A DNA stretch of 14,859 bases. It comes from Pseudoneurospora amorphoporcata (taxonomy: Eukaryota; Ascomycota; Sordariomycetes; Sordariales; Sordariaceae). Shown in pieces: positions 6,979-14,859 of the stretch. The notes under the pieces were generated by a model. That model made no database searches. It saw nothing but the letters and a program-made list of their open reading frames with translations, and was not told the DNA's origin. Position 1 is the first letter of the stretch; the number at the start of each line of letters is the position of its first letter. Made by a program: the position numbers and the translations under genes. The DNA lies in contig MU859459.1 in the NCBI GenBank assembly GCA_033297205.1, positions 1-14,859 on the forward strand, in the 5' to 3' direction.

Positions 6979-9900
6979 GTAGCCGCTATAAAGTACTATA
7001 TAAAATATTACGGCCTTACTTTAGTGTGACCTCGGACTACCCTATCGTTTGTACCTTGAAAAGGCTTAGCCTTAACGACGAACCTAAGTAACAACAATGA
7101 AAGAAACCCTACCTAGAACCATTCTCAAGATTACGACCTATCGTACGTATAACCCTACTCTATAATAATAAGGAGCACCTAGTTAGAGTCCTTCTAGACC
7201 TAGGAAGCTCAATTCTAGTTATATCCTTTTATAAGGCTAGAGTCTGGAAGCTCCTTTTGATCAAACGGGCCCGCATCCGCACCCTTATAGAATTTAACGC
7301 AGCAGTCGACACAATAGGAGGCAAATACTACATAGAAGTAGTCGTCCTTCGATATTAAGAGGATCACTATACCCGCCTCAACTTCGAACTATTAGCTATA
7401 GATGACGAATACGATATTATTCTTCCCCATTAGTAGTTACAATAGCATGAACCAACCTATTTCTTCGATAAAACGTAGGAAATAAAGTTCGCCTCAGAAT
7501 ACTGCTAGTAAAACTGTACTAGTTCTATCATCCTAGGACTTCTCTCTATAGAAACTATCGCCAGTATTTAGACCAAGATTAACGTCGCAATCGTAGTAGT
7601 ATTAGAAAAGTTCTGAGAATTCCTCCCTATTATAAGTAAGGAAGCGGCGATACGAATACCGGATTATTAGCTTTGAGATCACAAGATTGACTTGAAGGAA
7701 GAGGAAATACCGCCTTATGAACCCCTCTTTGCGATGAGTGGCCGCGAATTCGATACTCTCAAACCTTGGTTCGAGAAAATGTTGAATTCGGGACGAATAA
7801 GAAAATCCACTTCATTATGCAGCGCACCCCTTATATTCGTCGATAAGAAAGATCCAGACGATCTCCTCCGACTAGTAGTCGATTACTAAATCCTTAATAG
7901 AATGACCATTCCCGTTAAATACCCTATCCCGCTTATTACGAAACTTCAACATACCCCCAGAACGGCCAAGATCTTCTCGAAAATCGACTTTAAATTAGGC
8001 TTCTTTCTCGTTCGAATGACCAAAGGCCACGAGTGGAAAACCGCCTTCCGATGTCAATACGGCCTTTTTAAGTACGTTGTTATACCTATAGGCTTAATTA
8101 ACGCTCCCTCTACGTTTTAGGCTATAATAAACTACTTGTTTATGGACCTTCTGGACGTAGGAGTGCTCGTCTACCTAGATGATATCTTAATCTACGCCGA
8201 TAATAAGTAGGAATACGATCGCTTGGTATTGGAAGTCCTGAAACGGCTCACTAACAACTATTTTGCCGTTGCCCTATGGAAGTGTAAATGGGGAGTTATT
8301 GAAGTCGAGTTCCTGGGTCACATCATCTCTCTCCAGGGTATTAGTATGGCTGAGGATAAAGTTAAGAGCATTTTAGAATAAAAATAGCCTACAACGCTGA
8401 AGGAGTCGTAATCCTTCTTAGGATTCGCCAATTTCTACTGAAGGTTCATCAAAGGATTCTCTACAATCGCCCAAGCTCTCTCGAAAGGAAACTCACTGGA
8501 CAAGAAACTTTAGAAATGGACCGAGCCGATGGCAAAAGCCTTCAAGGACTTAAAGGAAGCCTTCATAACAGCGCTAGTTCTAGCTCACTTCGACCCAGCC
8601 GAACCCGCTATTATAGAAACTGACGCTTCAGATTTCGGAATCGGCGCTATTCTTTCCTAAAGGAAGGCCGACAGCAAACTATACCCCGTCGCCTTTCATT
8701 CGAGGAAAATAACGATTGCCGAGATAAACTACGAAATCTATGACAAGGAGCTTTTGGCTATCGTCGACAGCTTCGATCGCTGGAGGTTTTATTTCGAAGG
8801 CGTTAAATATAGGATTGAAGTCTTTTCTAATTACTAAAACTTAGCCTATTTCACCTATACGAAAGTTCTTAACCGCCGCCAAGCTCGCTGGGCTATACAG
8901 CTTGCCAACTTTTAGTTTATTATTAACTACCGTCTAGGTTACCTTAATTCCAAAGCCGATGCCCTTTTACGTTAGGAAAGTTTTAAACTTGAGAAGGAGG
9001 GGTGTGAAGACTAGCTGATTACATCGGTCTTATAAGAAAAATACTTTTTACACTCTAAAGGAAGTAGTTTCCTCTTATCTAAAGAAAGGCTCTGCAGTAT
9101 CTCAACTCCTCGATGGAATGATAAATTCATTCGCCAGCTCAAGGAAGCTAGAGAAACGGACTCAGCCTACATAGAACAGTTCAATAAAGACGAACCTGAC
9201 AAAGACTACAAGAAATCCGATGATTTATTGTACTGAAAGAACCGCCTCTGGGTTTTAGAACCTCTATAAACGGCTGTTATTACCTCCGAGCACAACATAA
9301 AGGTCGCTAGTCACATGGGAATAGATAAAACTATGGAGTTGATTACTAGGAACTTCTAATAGCTTAAGATAGAAGATTTAATTAGGGAGTACGTTCGAGG
9401 CTGCTACGAATGCCAATAGAATAAACCTCCTAGGCATTCCCCTTACGGCCTACTTCAGCCTATAGAGCTTCATTACATCCCCTAGTAATCAGTCGCTATA
9501 GATTTCATTACGGACTTACCCTTATTAAACGGTTGTGATTCTATTTGGGTTATAGTAGATCCCTTTACAAAGATGGCTTATTTTACCCCTCTTAAGGTAG
9601 GGGAGAAGAAAACAGAAAATCTGATCAAAATTCCCGCCCGCTCCTACTAGCGGCTGCACGGAGTACCATTGGATATTATTTTAGACTACGATTTACAGTT
9701 TACAGCTCACATTTGGAAGGATTTCTTGAAACTCGTCAGCATCAAAAGTCGCATGAGCACAGCATTCCACCCCCAGACAGATGGCCAGACCGAACGGCTC
9801 AACCAAATCCTTGAAATCTACCTTCGAGCTTTCGTCAATTACGAAATGAGCAACTAGGAAGACCTTCTAGCTACTGCTAAGTTCGTATACAATAACTCTA

Positions 9901-10580
9901 TTTCGTCGTCTACTAGCCTTACTTCCTTCTATGCTAACTACGGCTACCACCCAGCGTCTTACAATCTCCCTGACGGCGCCCCTCGGAACCCCGGGAGTCG
10001 TCTATATACCTATTAGATAATTCAAGTGTATAACGACGCCTAGCGACATTTCAACCGCGCTCATTAGAAGATAAAGGAATAAGCGGACAAAAAGCGTTTA
10101 GAGGCACTAGTTTACAAAGTGGGGCAACTTATTATATTGAACGGTAAGCACATTAAAACTAAGAGACCCTTCAAGAAGCTTAACAAGAAACTTTATAGCC
10201 CTTTCAAGATATCTTAGGTAATTTCCCCTACCGCTGTCCGACTTACCTTGCCCAAGACTTAGCATATCCATAATTCCTTCCACGTTTCGCTCCTAGAATC
10301 CTATCGCGCTAGCAATTAGGTAGCCTCTGACCCTGACCAAGTCCTGCGAGAAGCAGCCCCAGTAGAGTTAGAAGACTATGAGGTTGAGAAAATATTGGAC
10401 TTCATAATACTTAAGAGTAAGGTAATATATCGAGTTAAATGGGAAGGTTAGAATAAAGCTAATAATTTTATATAGGAGCTATAGGAGCACTTTTACACTG
10501 ACGGAGCCAAAGCCTAGGTTATCGCCTTCCACGCAAGGCACCTAGACAAACCACGGGACCCCAACGTCCTAACGAACTAA
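6972..10580 (+). pseudogene. Chromovirus pol: protease, RT, RNase H, integrase, chromodomain
   Basis: About 1200 codons stay in a single frame, -1 relative to gag, ending at TAA 10578-10580. The protease site at 7197-7211 reads DLGSS, so the expected Ser/Thr of D(S/T)G is missing. RT begins near 7690 (EIPPYEPLF, then SAPLIFVDKK) and keeps YLDD at 8172-8183. RNase H has TDASDFGIGA with Asp at 8622. Integrase has its HHCC finger (His 9291 and 9312, Cys 9402 and 9411), Asp in IDFIT at 9501, Asp at 9684 and Glu at 9792 (35 residues between the last two). The C-terminal chromodomain at about 10371-10510 reads DYEVEKILD and YRVKWEG; in chromoviruses this domain steers integration to histone-marked heterochromatin. 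I count about 34 internal stops after 7692, nearly all explainable by C-to-T or G-to-A. The stretch 9669-9857 remains open. Confidence 0.93.
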
Positions 10581-10638
10581 CCCCTCCACGGAATCCTATC
10601 GATAGAAGCTAACGTATATTCGGCTCGGGGCGAGGCTT

Positions 10639-10651
10639 GAAGAAGGGGGAG
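10639..10651 (+). other. Polypurine tract of the chromovirus
   Basis: The purine run gaagaagggggag lies four bases before the TGTTATAC start of the 3' LTR. It is the expected primer for plus-strand DNA synthesis. Confidence 0.8.
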
Positions 10652-10655
10652 CTGA

Positions 10656-11832
10656 TGTTATACGGATATTGCCTATAGTCTAGGGGTTAGGATCGTAAGA
10701 CTCAATAGAGCTTCAATGCTTAGTATTAACCTTAAGATGCTTAGTGGCCTCCGGCTACAACACCCACCTCGGCTGGACCCTCGGCCGGACCCGCGGCCAA
10801 ACCCGCGGCTAGACCCGCGGCCGGACCCTCTATCACACGGACATTTGCTCACAGTTTTAGGTTAGGGTTGCTGAGGCTTAGCAGAGCCTCAACGCCTGGC
10901 ATCAGCCTTATGAATGCCCGGCGGCCGTAGGCCGCGAGACTCAAACTCACCTCGGCCGGACTCTTGGCTATTAGCACTGCTTACCCGAACTCCTCCCGAC
11001 GCTACCGGCTAGCGAGCCAAACTCTGGAAGTGCCGAAGACGCTAATGAGGCATCACGAGACGATCCCAATCTCGAGACGATCCCAGTCTTAAGACGATCC
11101 CAATCTTCCCAGAAGCAACCACAGCCAACCAAACAAGAAGCAAGGCGCACAGATAAAGGACAACGCCAAAAAGAAGATAGAAAATGGATGAAGGCATTGA
11201 GGAAGTTCTACATGTATGATAGATGTCTTGAAGCCTCAAGCGACAAGGTTTGATACGTACCTCAGGAACGTACTAATTCCGTTTGGCATAAGAAGGCCTT
11301 GAAGCCTAACCTTCTCCTGGAAGTAGAGAAGATCAACAAGGCCTTCGAGACTAAAGAAGTTTATTAGCTGAATTTGAACTACGGTTCCAAGCCCTGATCA
11401 CAGCCCTTGTTACACTCTTGGCCAGACCCGCGGCCGGACCCTCGGTTGGACCCGCGGCTAGACCCGCGGCCAGACCCTCGGCTGGACCTGCAGCTAGGCC
11501 TTCGGCTACGGTTATCTTAGAAGTAACTATAGCTAACTAAACAAGAAGTAGAGCGCCTGAATAAATGATAGCGTTAAAAGGAAGATAGAGAATAGATAAA
11601 GGTATTCAGAAAGATCCATACGTATATAGACTACTAGATAGATATCTTGAAGCCTCAGGCGACAAGGCTTGATGCGTACCTCAAGTACGTATTGATTCCC
11701 TTTAGTATAATAAGGTCTTGACGCCCAACCTTCTCCTGGAGGTTGAGAAGATCAACAAGGCTTTCGAGACCAAAGTAGTTTATTAGCTGAATTGAATTAC
11801 TATTCCAAGCCTAGATTATTGCCTTTGTTATA
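10656..11832 (+). repeat. 3' LTR of the chromovirus, split by a solo LTR
   Basis: It begins TGTTATACGG and ends CTTTGTTATA, followed by the duplication GAGAC. Without the solo LTR (584 bp) and its 5-bp duplication it measures 588 bp, 48 bp longer than the 5' LTR, which equals four extra 12-bp repeat units. The array occupies 10768-10830 and 11420-11510. Confidence 0.92.
10831..11414 (+). mobile_element. Solo LTR 2 inside the chromovirus 3' LTR
   Basis: A 584-bp solo LTR beginning tatcacacgg (first TG mutated to TA) and ending CCCTTGTTACA. It resembles solo LTR 1 and the chromovirus LTR, especially in its right half. It sits within the 12-bp repeat array. The flanking pentamers are CCCTC (10826-10830) and CTCTT (11415-11419): they differ by two C-to-T changes, so the duplication is plausible but not exact. 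It keeps many CA dinucleotides and is less mutated than the LTR around it. Confidence 0.83.
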
Positions 11833-12476
11833 GAGACCCGTTTGGGCTCTACGGAAGATAGTTAGCTAGCGGACGTCGTTCAGGTTTATTGCTAGCGCTG
11901 AAGAATATACTGTAGTCGTTAGTACTATTAAGGACTATAATCTACTTGCCGTTCCGTTCGTTGCATAGCCAGCTGTAGATAAGTTGTGGGATGTTGACCT
12001 TGGGGTGGTTCCGACCGGGCAGCTTGGCGGCGTCGGCAATCGCTTAGAAGCTCTCATTGACCCGCGCCTACGTATTGGTATAGATTTAGAATACCTACGT
12101 ATTTAAGTGCCGCGTGGCGATCTGGTGGACGAACTCGATAGCCAGCTACAACTTGCCGACACCGCCCAAGCCTACGAGCGCAACCCGAGCAGCCGGCTTC
12201 GAACATCGCTAGTCGATCTAGTCGAGAATGTTTCCGCGGTTAACGAAGTCGGAGTCGCGGGAGAAGGGGGATGGTCGCGGATTTCAGTCGCTCTAAGACG
12301 CCGTAGTAACACTTCTTCGAACGAGACTGGGATACAATTACTTCCTCAAGTTTCGAAAGTATTCTTTGGTAACTTTTACTTCTTGTCCTAAATTTATTCA
12401 GCCTATAATAGTCGATTAGGAGACTAATATTTTAGACGTTTAATCTATAATATGTAGAGGATTGCTCGCGAATACC

Positions 12477-12525
12477 CTATAACTGCTATTAGTACCCCCC
12501 GCCCTTACTAAAAGACCTTACTTAC
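12477..12525 (-). other. Probable intron of the NLR relic (49 bp)
   Basis: On the minus strand a GTAAGT donor starts at 12525, a TACTAAT branch site follows, and a TAG acceptor ends at 12477. Splicing keeps the phase and joins ELF to GIREQSSTYY, which fits the usual family pattern there. An alternative CAG acceptor at 12483 is also in phase. Confidence 0.6.
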
Positions 12526-12855
12526 AAATAGTTCCTACCGAATTAATTAGAACCGGAAAATTTGTTTTAGCCGTTGCTTGAAAAAGTTAAATATATACTA
12601 GTCATCCCAAGTAATTTCTATAAAGTCGCTATGCAAGTCGAATAGCGGAATGGAATTGTAATTTAGGTTAGCTAAGATAAAAGGGTTCGACTCGAGTAGC
12701 TAGAGAGCTTGCGCTACCTACTAACCCAATCTACTAAGGCTAGACTCATAATGTGGCGTGCTCAAAAAGAGAATCGCCTTAGTATGTTCGGTGATTTGGT
12801 TAAGGTCTCAGTTGATATGATTATAGTCTCGATTCCTCTAGGCTTGAACGAGTGT

Positions 12856-12915
12856 CTAGAATGATCAGCTCAGCCACTTTAGAGACCGCCAGTCAGAGAC
12901 CGCTAGTCAACTTAC
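12856..12915 (-). other. Intron of the NLR relic (60 bp)
   Basis: On the minus strand GTAAGT starts at 12915, a CTGATC-like branch site lies near the end, and CTAG closes the intron at 12856. Splicing joins GGLVVK-stop to TLVQA-stop-RNRDYNHI in frame, and the frame continues to LFLSTPHYESS. Length and signals are typical of filamentous ascomycetes. Confidence 0.78.
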
Positions 12916-13327
12916 CTACTTGACCACTAGGCCGCCGTAGCTATATCCCACGAAGATTAGGTCCCGGCTTCGCTCCTAGGGTCGTTAGTAGTATTCCAAG
13001 GTCGGATCAATCATTATGCTTACCGCCTCAGTTATGCGGATCCCTTTGATATGTTCTAAAAGCCCTTTCCTAAGGAGCTCTAGCCGTGTATACAATGCAT
13101 CCTTCTGCTAGTATAAGTCGTAGTTATAATAGAAGATGCGAACTTTTCGGCGGATTATAGAAGGTAAATTATTAGGAAGGAAGTCGCTAACCCAATTTAC
13201 GAACTGATAATTTTCGGGCGTCGTATCTTTAAGTGTATTGGCTGTTGCCGCAAGTCCTATCTCTATAGGTCTTTTCGTTCGCTATGTCGTATCGGGGTTA
13301 GATCCTAGGCTGAGTACGAAGATGATA

Positions 13328-13418
13328 CTACTTTTGTCAGTACTTATTCTAATAGAAAGCCAGCAGATTACGCCTACTTAACTCTACTAGCCTGCGCTAG
13401 TAAATTATTATCGCTTAC
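13328..13418 (-). other. Possible first intron of the NLR relic
   Basis: A GTAAGC donor at 13418, a TACTGAC branch site near 13336-13342 and a TAG or AAG acceptor at 13328-13331 (minus strand) precede the exon that reads IIFVLSLGSNPDTT. The upstream exon is not recognised, so this is tentative. Confidence 0.35.
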
Positions 13419-13553
13419 CGGAATAAGCCCGGACTTGGATTTTAGAGCCTGCCTAGGGTCAAGCCGAGTCGGGATTCTCCTCGTATATTGGTCGTAGAGG
13501 AACGCTAGCGAGAGTAGAAAGGTAAGGAGATATGTAGTTGCGGCAAGGTCTAT

Positions 13554-13891
13554 AGCGCCCGCTTTGTTTAAATTATTCGTTAATTGTCAGTCAAGCTGTA
13601 GCGCCGGTCGCGAGCTTACGTAAGTGATGATAGCGATGATAGCTCTTTGTAGCTTTTAATAAATTGGAAATGTATAGGACTAATATAGCTAGGTAGTGCG
13701 TTAATTTATTGTTAACTTCGTGAGCGTGGCGTAGCGTTGGGTAGTTGAAGTCGTTAGTTAGGTAGCTAGTTGTAGCCTACGGTTGGCCTCTACGAAGTAG
13801 CCTAATCTTAGCCTACCTTCTACTTAGGCTGCTCTCCCGCTACCTTTTTCATAATTAATCCATTACCTAGCTTACTATTAATCTAAGTACA
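13554..13891. promoter_or_regulatory. Intergenic region between divergent NLR and DUF6601-like relics
   Basis: The two relics point away from each other, so this stretch of about 340 bp would have held both promoters. It is rich in TAG and CTAG and is itself probably RIP-mutated. I see no recognisable element beyond AT-rich stretches. Confidence 0.4.
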
Positions 13892-14680
13892 ATGTCTAAT
13901 TTTTCTCAGGCACCTTTTCCTTTATTGTGCGCTCCTAATAGAGATTATCTAAGTCTATATCCCGACGCGACGGTTCGAGACGTCCCTATTAAGCTAGCGT
14001 ATATTACGTATGTTCTAGGAGATGTCACTATCGAGCCAATTACCTATGTGCTAGGAGACTCCGCTGTCAATCTTCTTCCTAAAGACGTTCGCGCTCATCT
14101 CTCGGGTTAACTAACGACACTATTGCTTGACGAGCTCTACGAGAGACTGTGGCTTGTTGCTAGGAGGTCCAGCCAGAACATCGACCCGCTCTATATATAA
14201 GAGGTTAAAGGCTGACGTATTGTTCCTACTAAAGACCCGAGACTTTATTTCGTTTAGTACTAGAATAAGCTTTATATTAAGCCTGTTCTGGCGTTTCTCC
14301 TTAACTACGACTTTTAGGTAATATATTTGCAGCTGCTAGTAGGAGAATCGACTGTATATAACTCTAAGTAGTCCTCTCACTCCGGCTCTATAGCCTTTAA
14401 CTGTTCAATTACAATAGGATTTTTGCGGTCGTATACGTTGCTTATACTACATCGCTTAGACTTTACGTTGGTAAAAGACGTTTACCTAATACTTGACGAT
14501 ATATAGGACTGGCTTTAATAGTCTAAGTTTATTAATTACTTTCGTTATGTTACTGACGAGCAAGTTGTAAAGCGCTATTACTATAGATAGCTACGACTCT
14601 TATGACTAAACTCGGCCGTCCGAATCTTCCGTCCCTAGCACGCGAGTACAATATAGTTCTTATGAGATTCCTCACTAGTG
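13892..14680 (+). pseudogene. DUF6601-like fungal membrane protein relic, C-terminus missing
   Basis: From ATG 13892 the first 72 codons are open (MSNFSQAPFPLLCAPN, then YPDATVRDVPIKLAYITYVL), with a short internal repeat ITYVLGD (ITYVLGDVT, then ITYVLGDSA). After TAA 14108-14110 the same frame continues for about 190 codons with scattered stops: LDELYERLWLVARRSSQNID, KLYIKPVLAFLLNYDF, SHSGSIAF, GFLRSY, VTDEQVVKRYYY, LNSAVRIFRP. This order resembles the uncharacterised fungal family DUF6601, recalled by pattern only. Relatives go on with FYEIPHW and C-terminal membrane segments; here a one-base shift occurs near 14660 and the likeness stops by about 14680, so the membrane part is absent. It diverges from the NLR relic. 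Function of the family is unknown. Confidence 0.62.
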
Positions 14681-14684
14681 TTAC

Positions 14685-14776
14685 GAACTTGAGCGAGTGG
14701 CACGGGCCAACCAAGTCACCAGGACACAGAGGCGGGGCCATGTAACCATAGAGGCCAGTAAAACAGAAGACTAGAA
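14685..14776. other. Unmutated flank, nothing identified
   Basis: CA and TG dinucleotides return to normal frequency here (for example ccaaccaagtcaccaggaca), unlike the RIP-altered relic to the left. No gene or repeat is recognised. Confidence 0.35.
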
Positions 14777-14859
14777 GGCTCACAAGCTAAGAGGGCTCAC
14801 AAGCTAAGAGGGCTCACAAGCTAAGAGGGCTCACAAGCTAAGAGGGCTCACAAGCTAAG
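14777..14859 (+). repeat. 17-bp minisatellite at the window edge
   Basis: Unit ggctcacaagctaagag is repeated five times (starts 14777, 14794, 14811, 14828 and 14845; the last is cut by the window end). The copies are identical, including their CA dinucleotides, so they escaped RIP. The array may extend beyond the window. Confidence 0.95.

Larger units (their letters stand above)
1586..11832 (+). mobile_element. RIP-inactivated Ty3/Gypsy chromovirus with nested insertions
   Basis: This is a complete LTR retrotransposon of 10247 bp inserted in antisense orientation into an NLR gene. Order: 5' LTR (1586-2125), gag (2184-6978, interrupted), pol (6972-10580) with protease, RT, RNase H, integrase and chromodomain, polypurine tract (10639-10651), 3' LTR (10656-11832). 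Three later insertions (2501-3146, 3848-5937 and 10831-11414) with their duplications account for about 3.3 kb, leaving about 6.9 kb, a usual chromovirus size. Gag and pol each stay in one frame once insertions are removed but carry dozens of TAG, TAA and TGA stops, the pattern expected from RIP. No tRNA-type primer binding site with TGG is visible after the 5' LTR. The element cannot encode working proteins. Confidence 0.93.
11833..13553 (-). pseudogene. NLR gene relic, N-terminal half: alpha/beta-hydrolase plus NB-ARC
   Basis: This is the 5' half of the gene continued at 1585-273. Reading leftwards: LGSNPDTT near 13300, DTTPENYQFVNWVSDFLP, then the nucleophile elbow GYSYGGLVVK (relatives have GHS) next to a 60-bp intron, then LSTPHYESS (relatives LGTPHxGSS) and DLHSDFIEI. 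This is the alpha/beta-hydrolase (SERAC1-like) effector seen at the N-terminus of many fungal NLRs. A second intron follows, then LNKFRTRSKSYQRILSKLEE. NB-ARC starts with SRDSDFVNRGNILD, P-loop GLGGVGK (12172-12152), TWVFWI-like, and Walker B reading IIVLNSTND (relatives IIVLDNADD) at 11941-11915. A run of five G at 12265-12269 looks like a one-base insertion that shifts the frame. Numerous TAG and TAA stops replace Trp and Gln. The start is uncertain; ATA at 13551-13553 may be a mutated ATG. Confidence 0.88.

Noticed and set aside
9669..9857. Separate small gene
   Set aside because: It is in frame with pol and is the integrase core with conserved Asp and Glu.
11042..11239. Minus-strand hydrophobic open frame
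   Set aside because: It lies wholly inside solo LTR 2.
12107..12391. Plus-strand open frame of 94 codons
   Set aside because: It is antisense to the NLR P-loop region, which is recognisable on the minus strand.
14777..14859. CRISPR-like array
   Set aside because: The units are head-to-tail 17-bp repeats without spacers, and the sequence is fungal.

Overview
The window looks like heterochromatic or subtelomeric DNA of a filamentous ascomycete (Pezizomycotina). Three things point there: short introns with GTAAGT donors and CTGAC or TACTAAT branch sites, gene families known mainly from these fungi, and the footprint of repeat-induced point mutation (RIP). Reading frames run for kilobases almost without indels, but TAG, TAA and some TGA stops interrupt them where the families have Gln, Trp or Arg. 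CpA and TpG are depleted and TpA is enriched, while CpG survives. No gene in the window appears intact.

Layer 1 is a minus-strand NLR-type (STAND) gene. Its N-terminal half lies at about 13553-11833: an alpha/beta-hydrolase domain of the SERAC1-like kind, two introns, then an NB-ARC P-loop and Walker B. Its C-terminal half lies at 1585-273: the rest of NB-ARC, a winged-helix-like region and TPR repeats. The halves join in the same codon frame across a 10.2-kb insertion. Diverging from its 5' end is a plus-strand relic at 13892-14680 that resembles the fungal DUF6601 family and has lost its C-terminus.

Layer 2 is the insertion, a complete but RIP-killed Ty3/Gypsy chromovirus at 1586-11832 on the plus strand, flanked by the 5-bp target duplication GAGAC. 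It has LTRs, a gag with a damaged zinc knuckle, and a pol running protease, reverse transcriptase, RNase H, integrase and a C-terminal chromodomain. The pol frame is -1 relative to gag.

Layer 3 is three later insertions inside the chromovirus: a solo LTR in gag (2501-3146, duplication GAAGC); a complete 2090-bp LTR element that encodes only a Gag (3848-5937, duplication GCTGA); and a second solo LTR inside the 3' LTR (10831-11414). Removing the three insertions and their duplications leaves a chromovirus of about 6.9 kb. The gag-only element carries fewer RIP stops than its host and has an intact CCHC knuckle, so it is probably younger or belongs to a family less exposed to RIP.

The edges (1-272 and about 14685-14859) look little mutated. 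The right edge ends in a 17-bp minisatellite. Translations and alignments were done by eye against remembered family patterns, so boundaries of domains and first exons are approximate, while LTR ends and target duplications are read directly.
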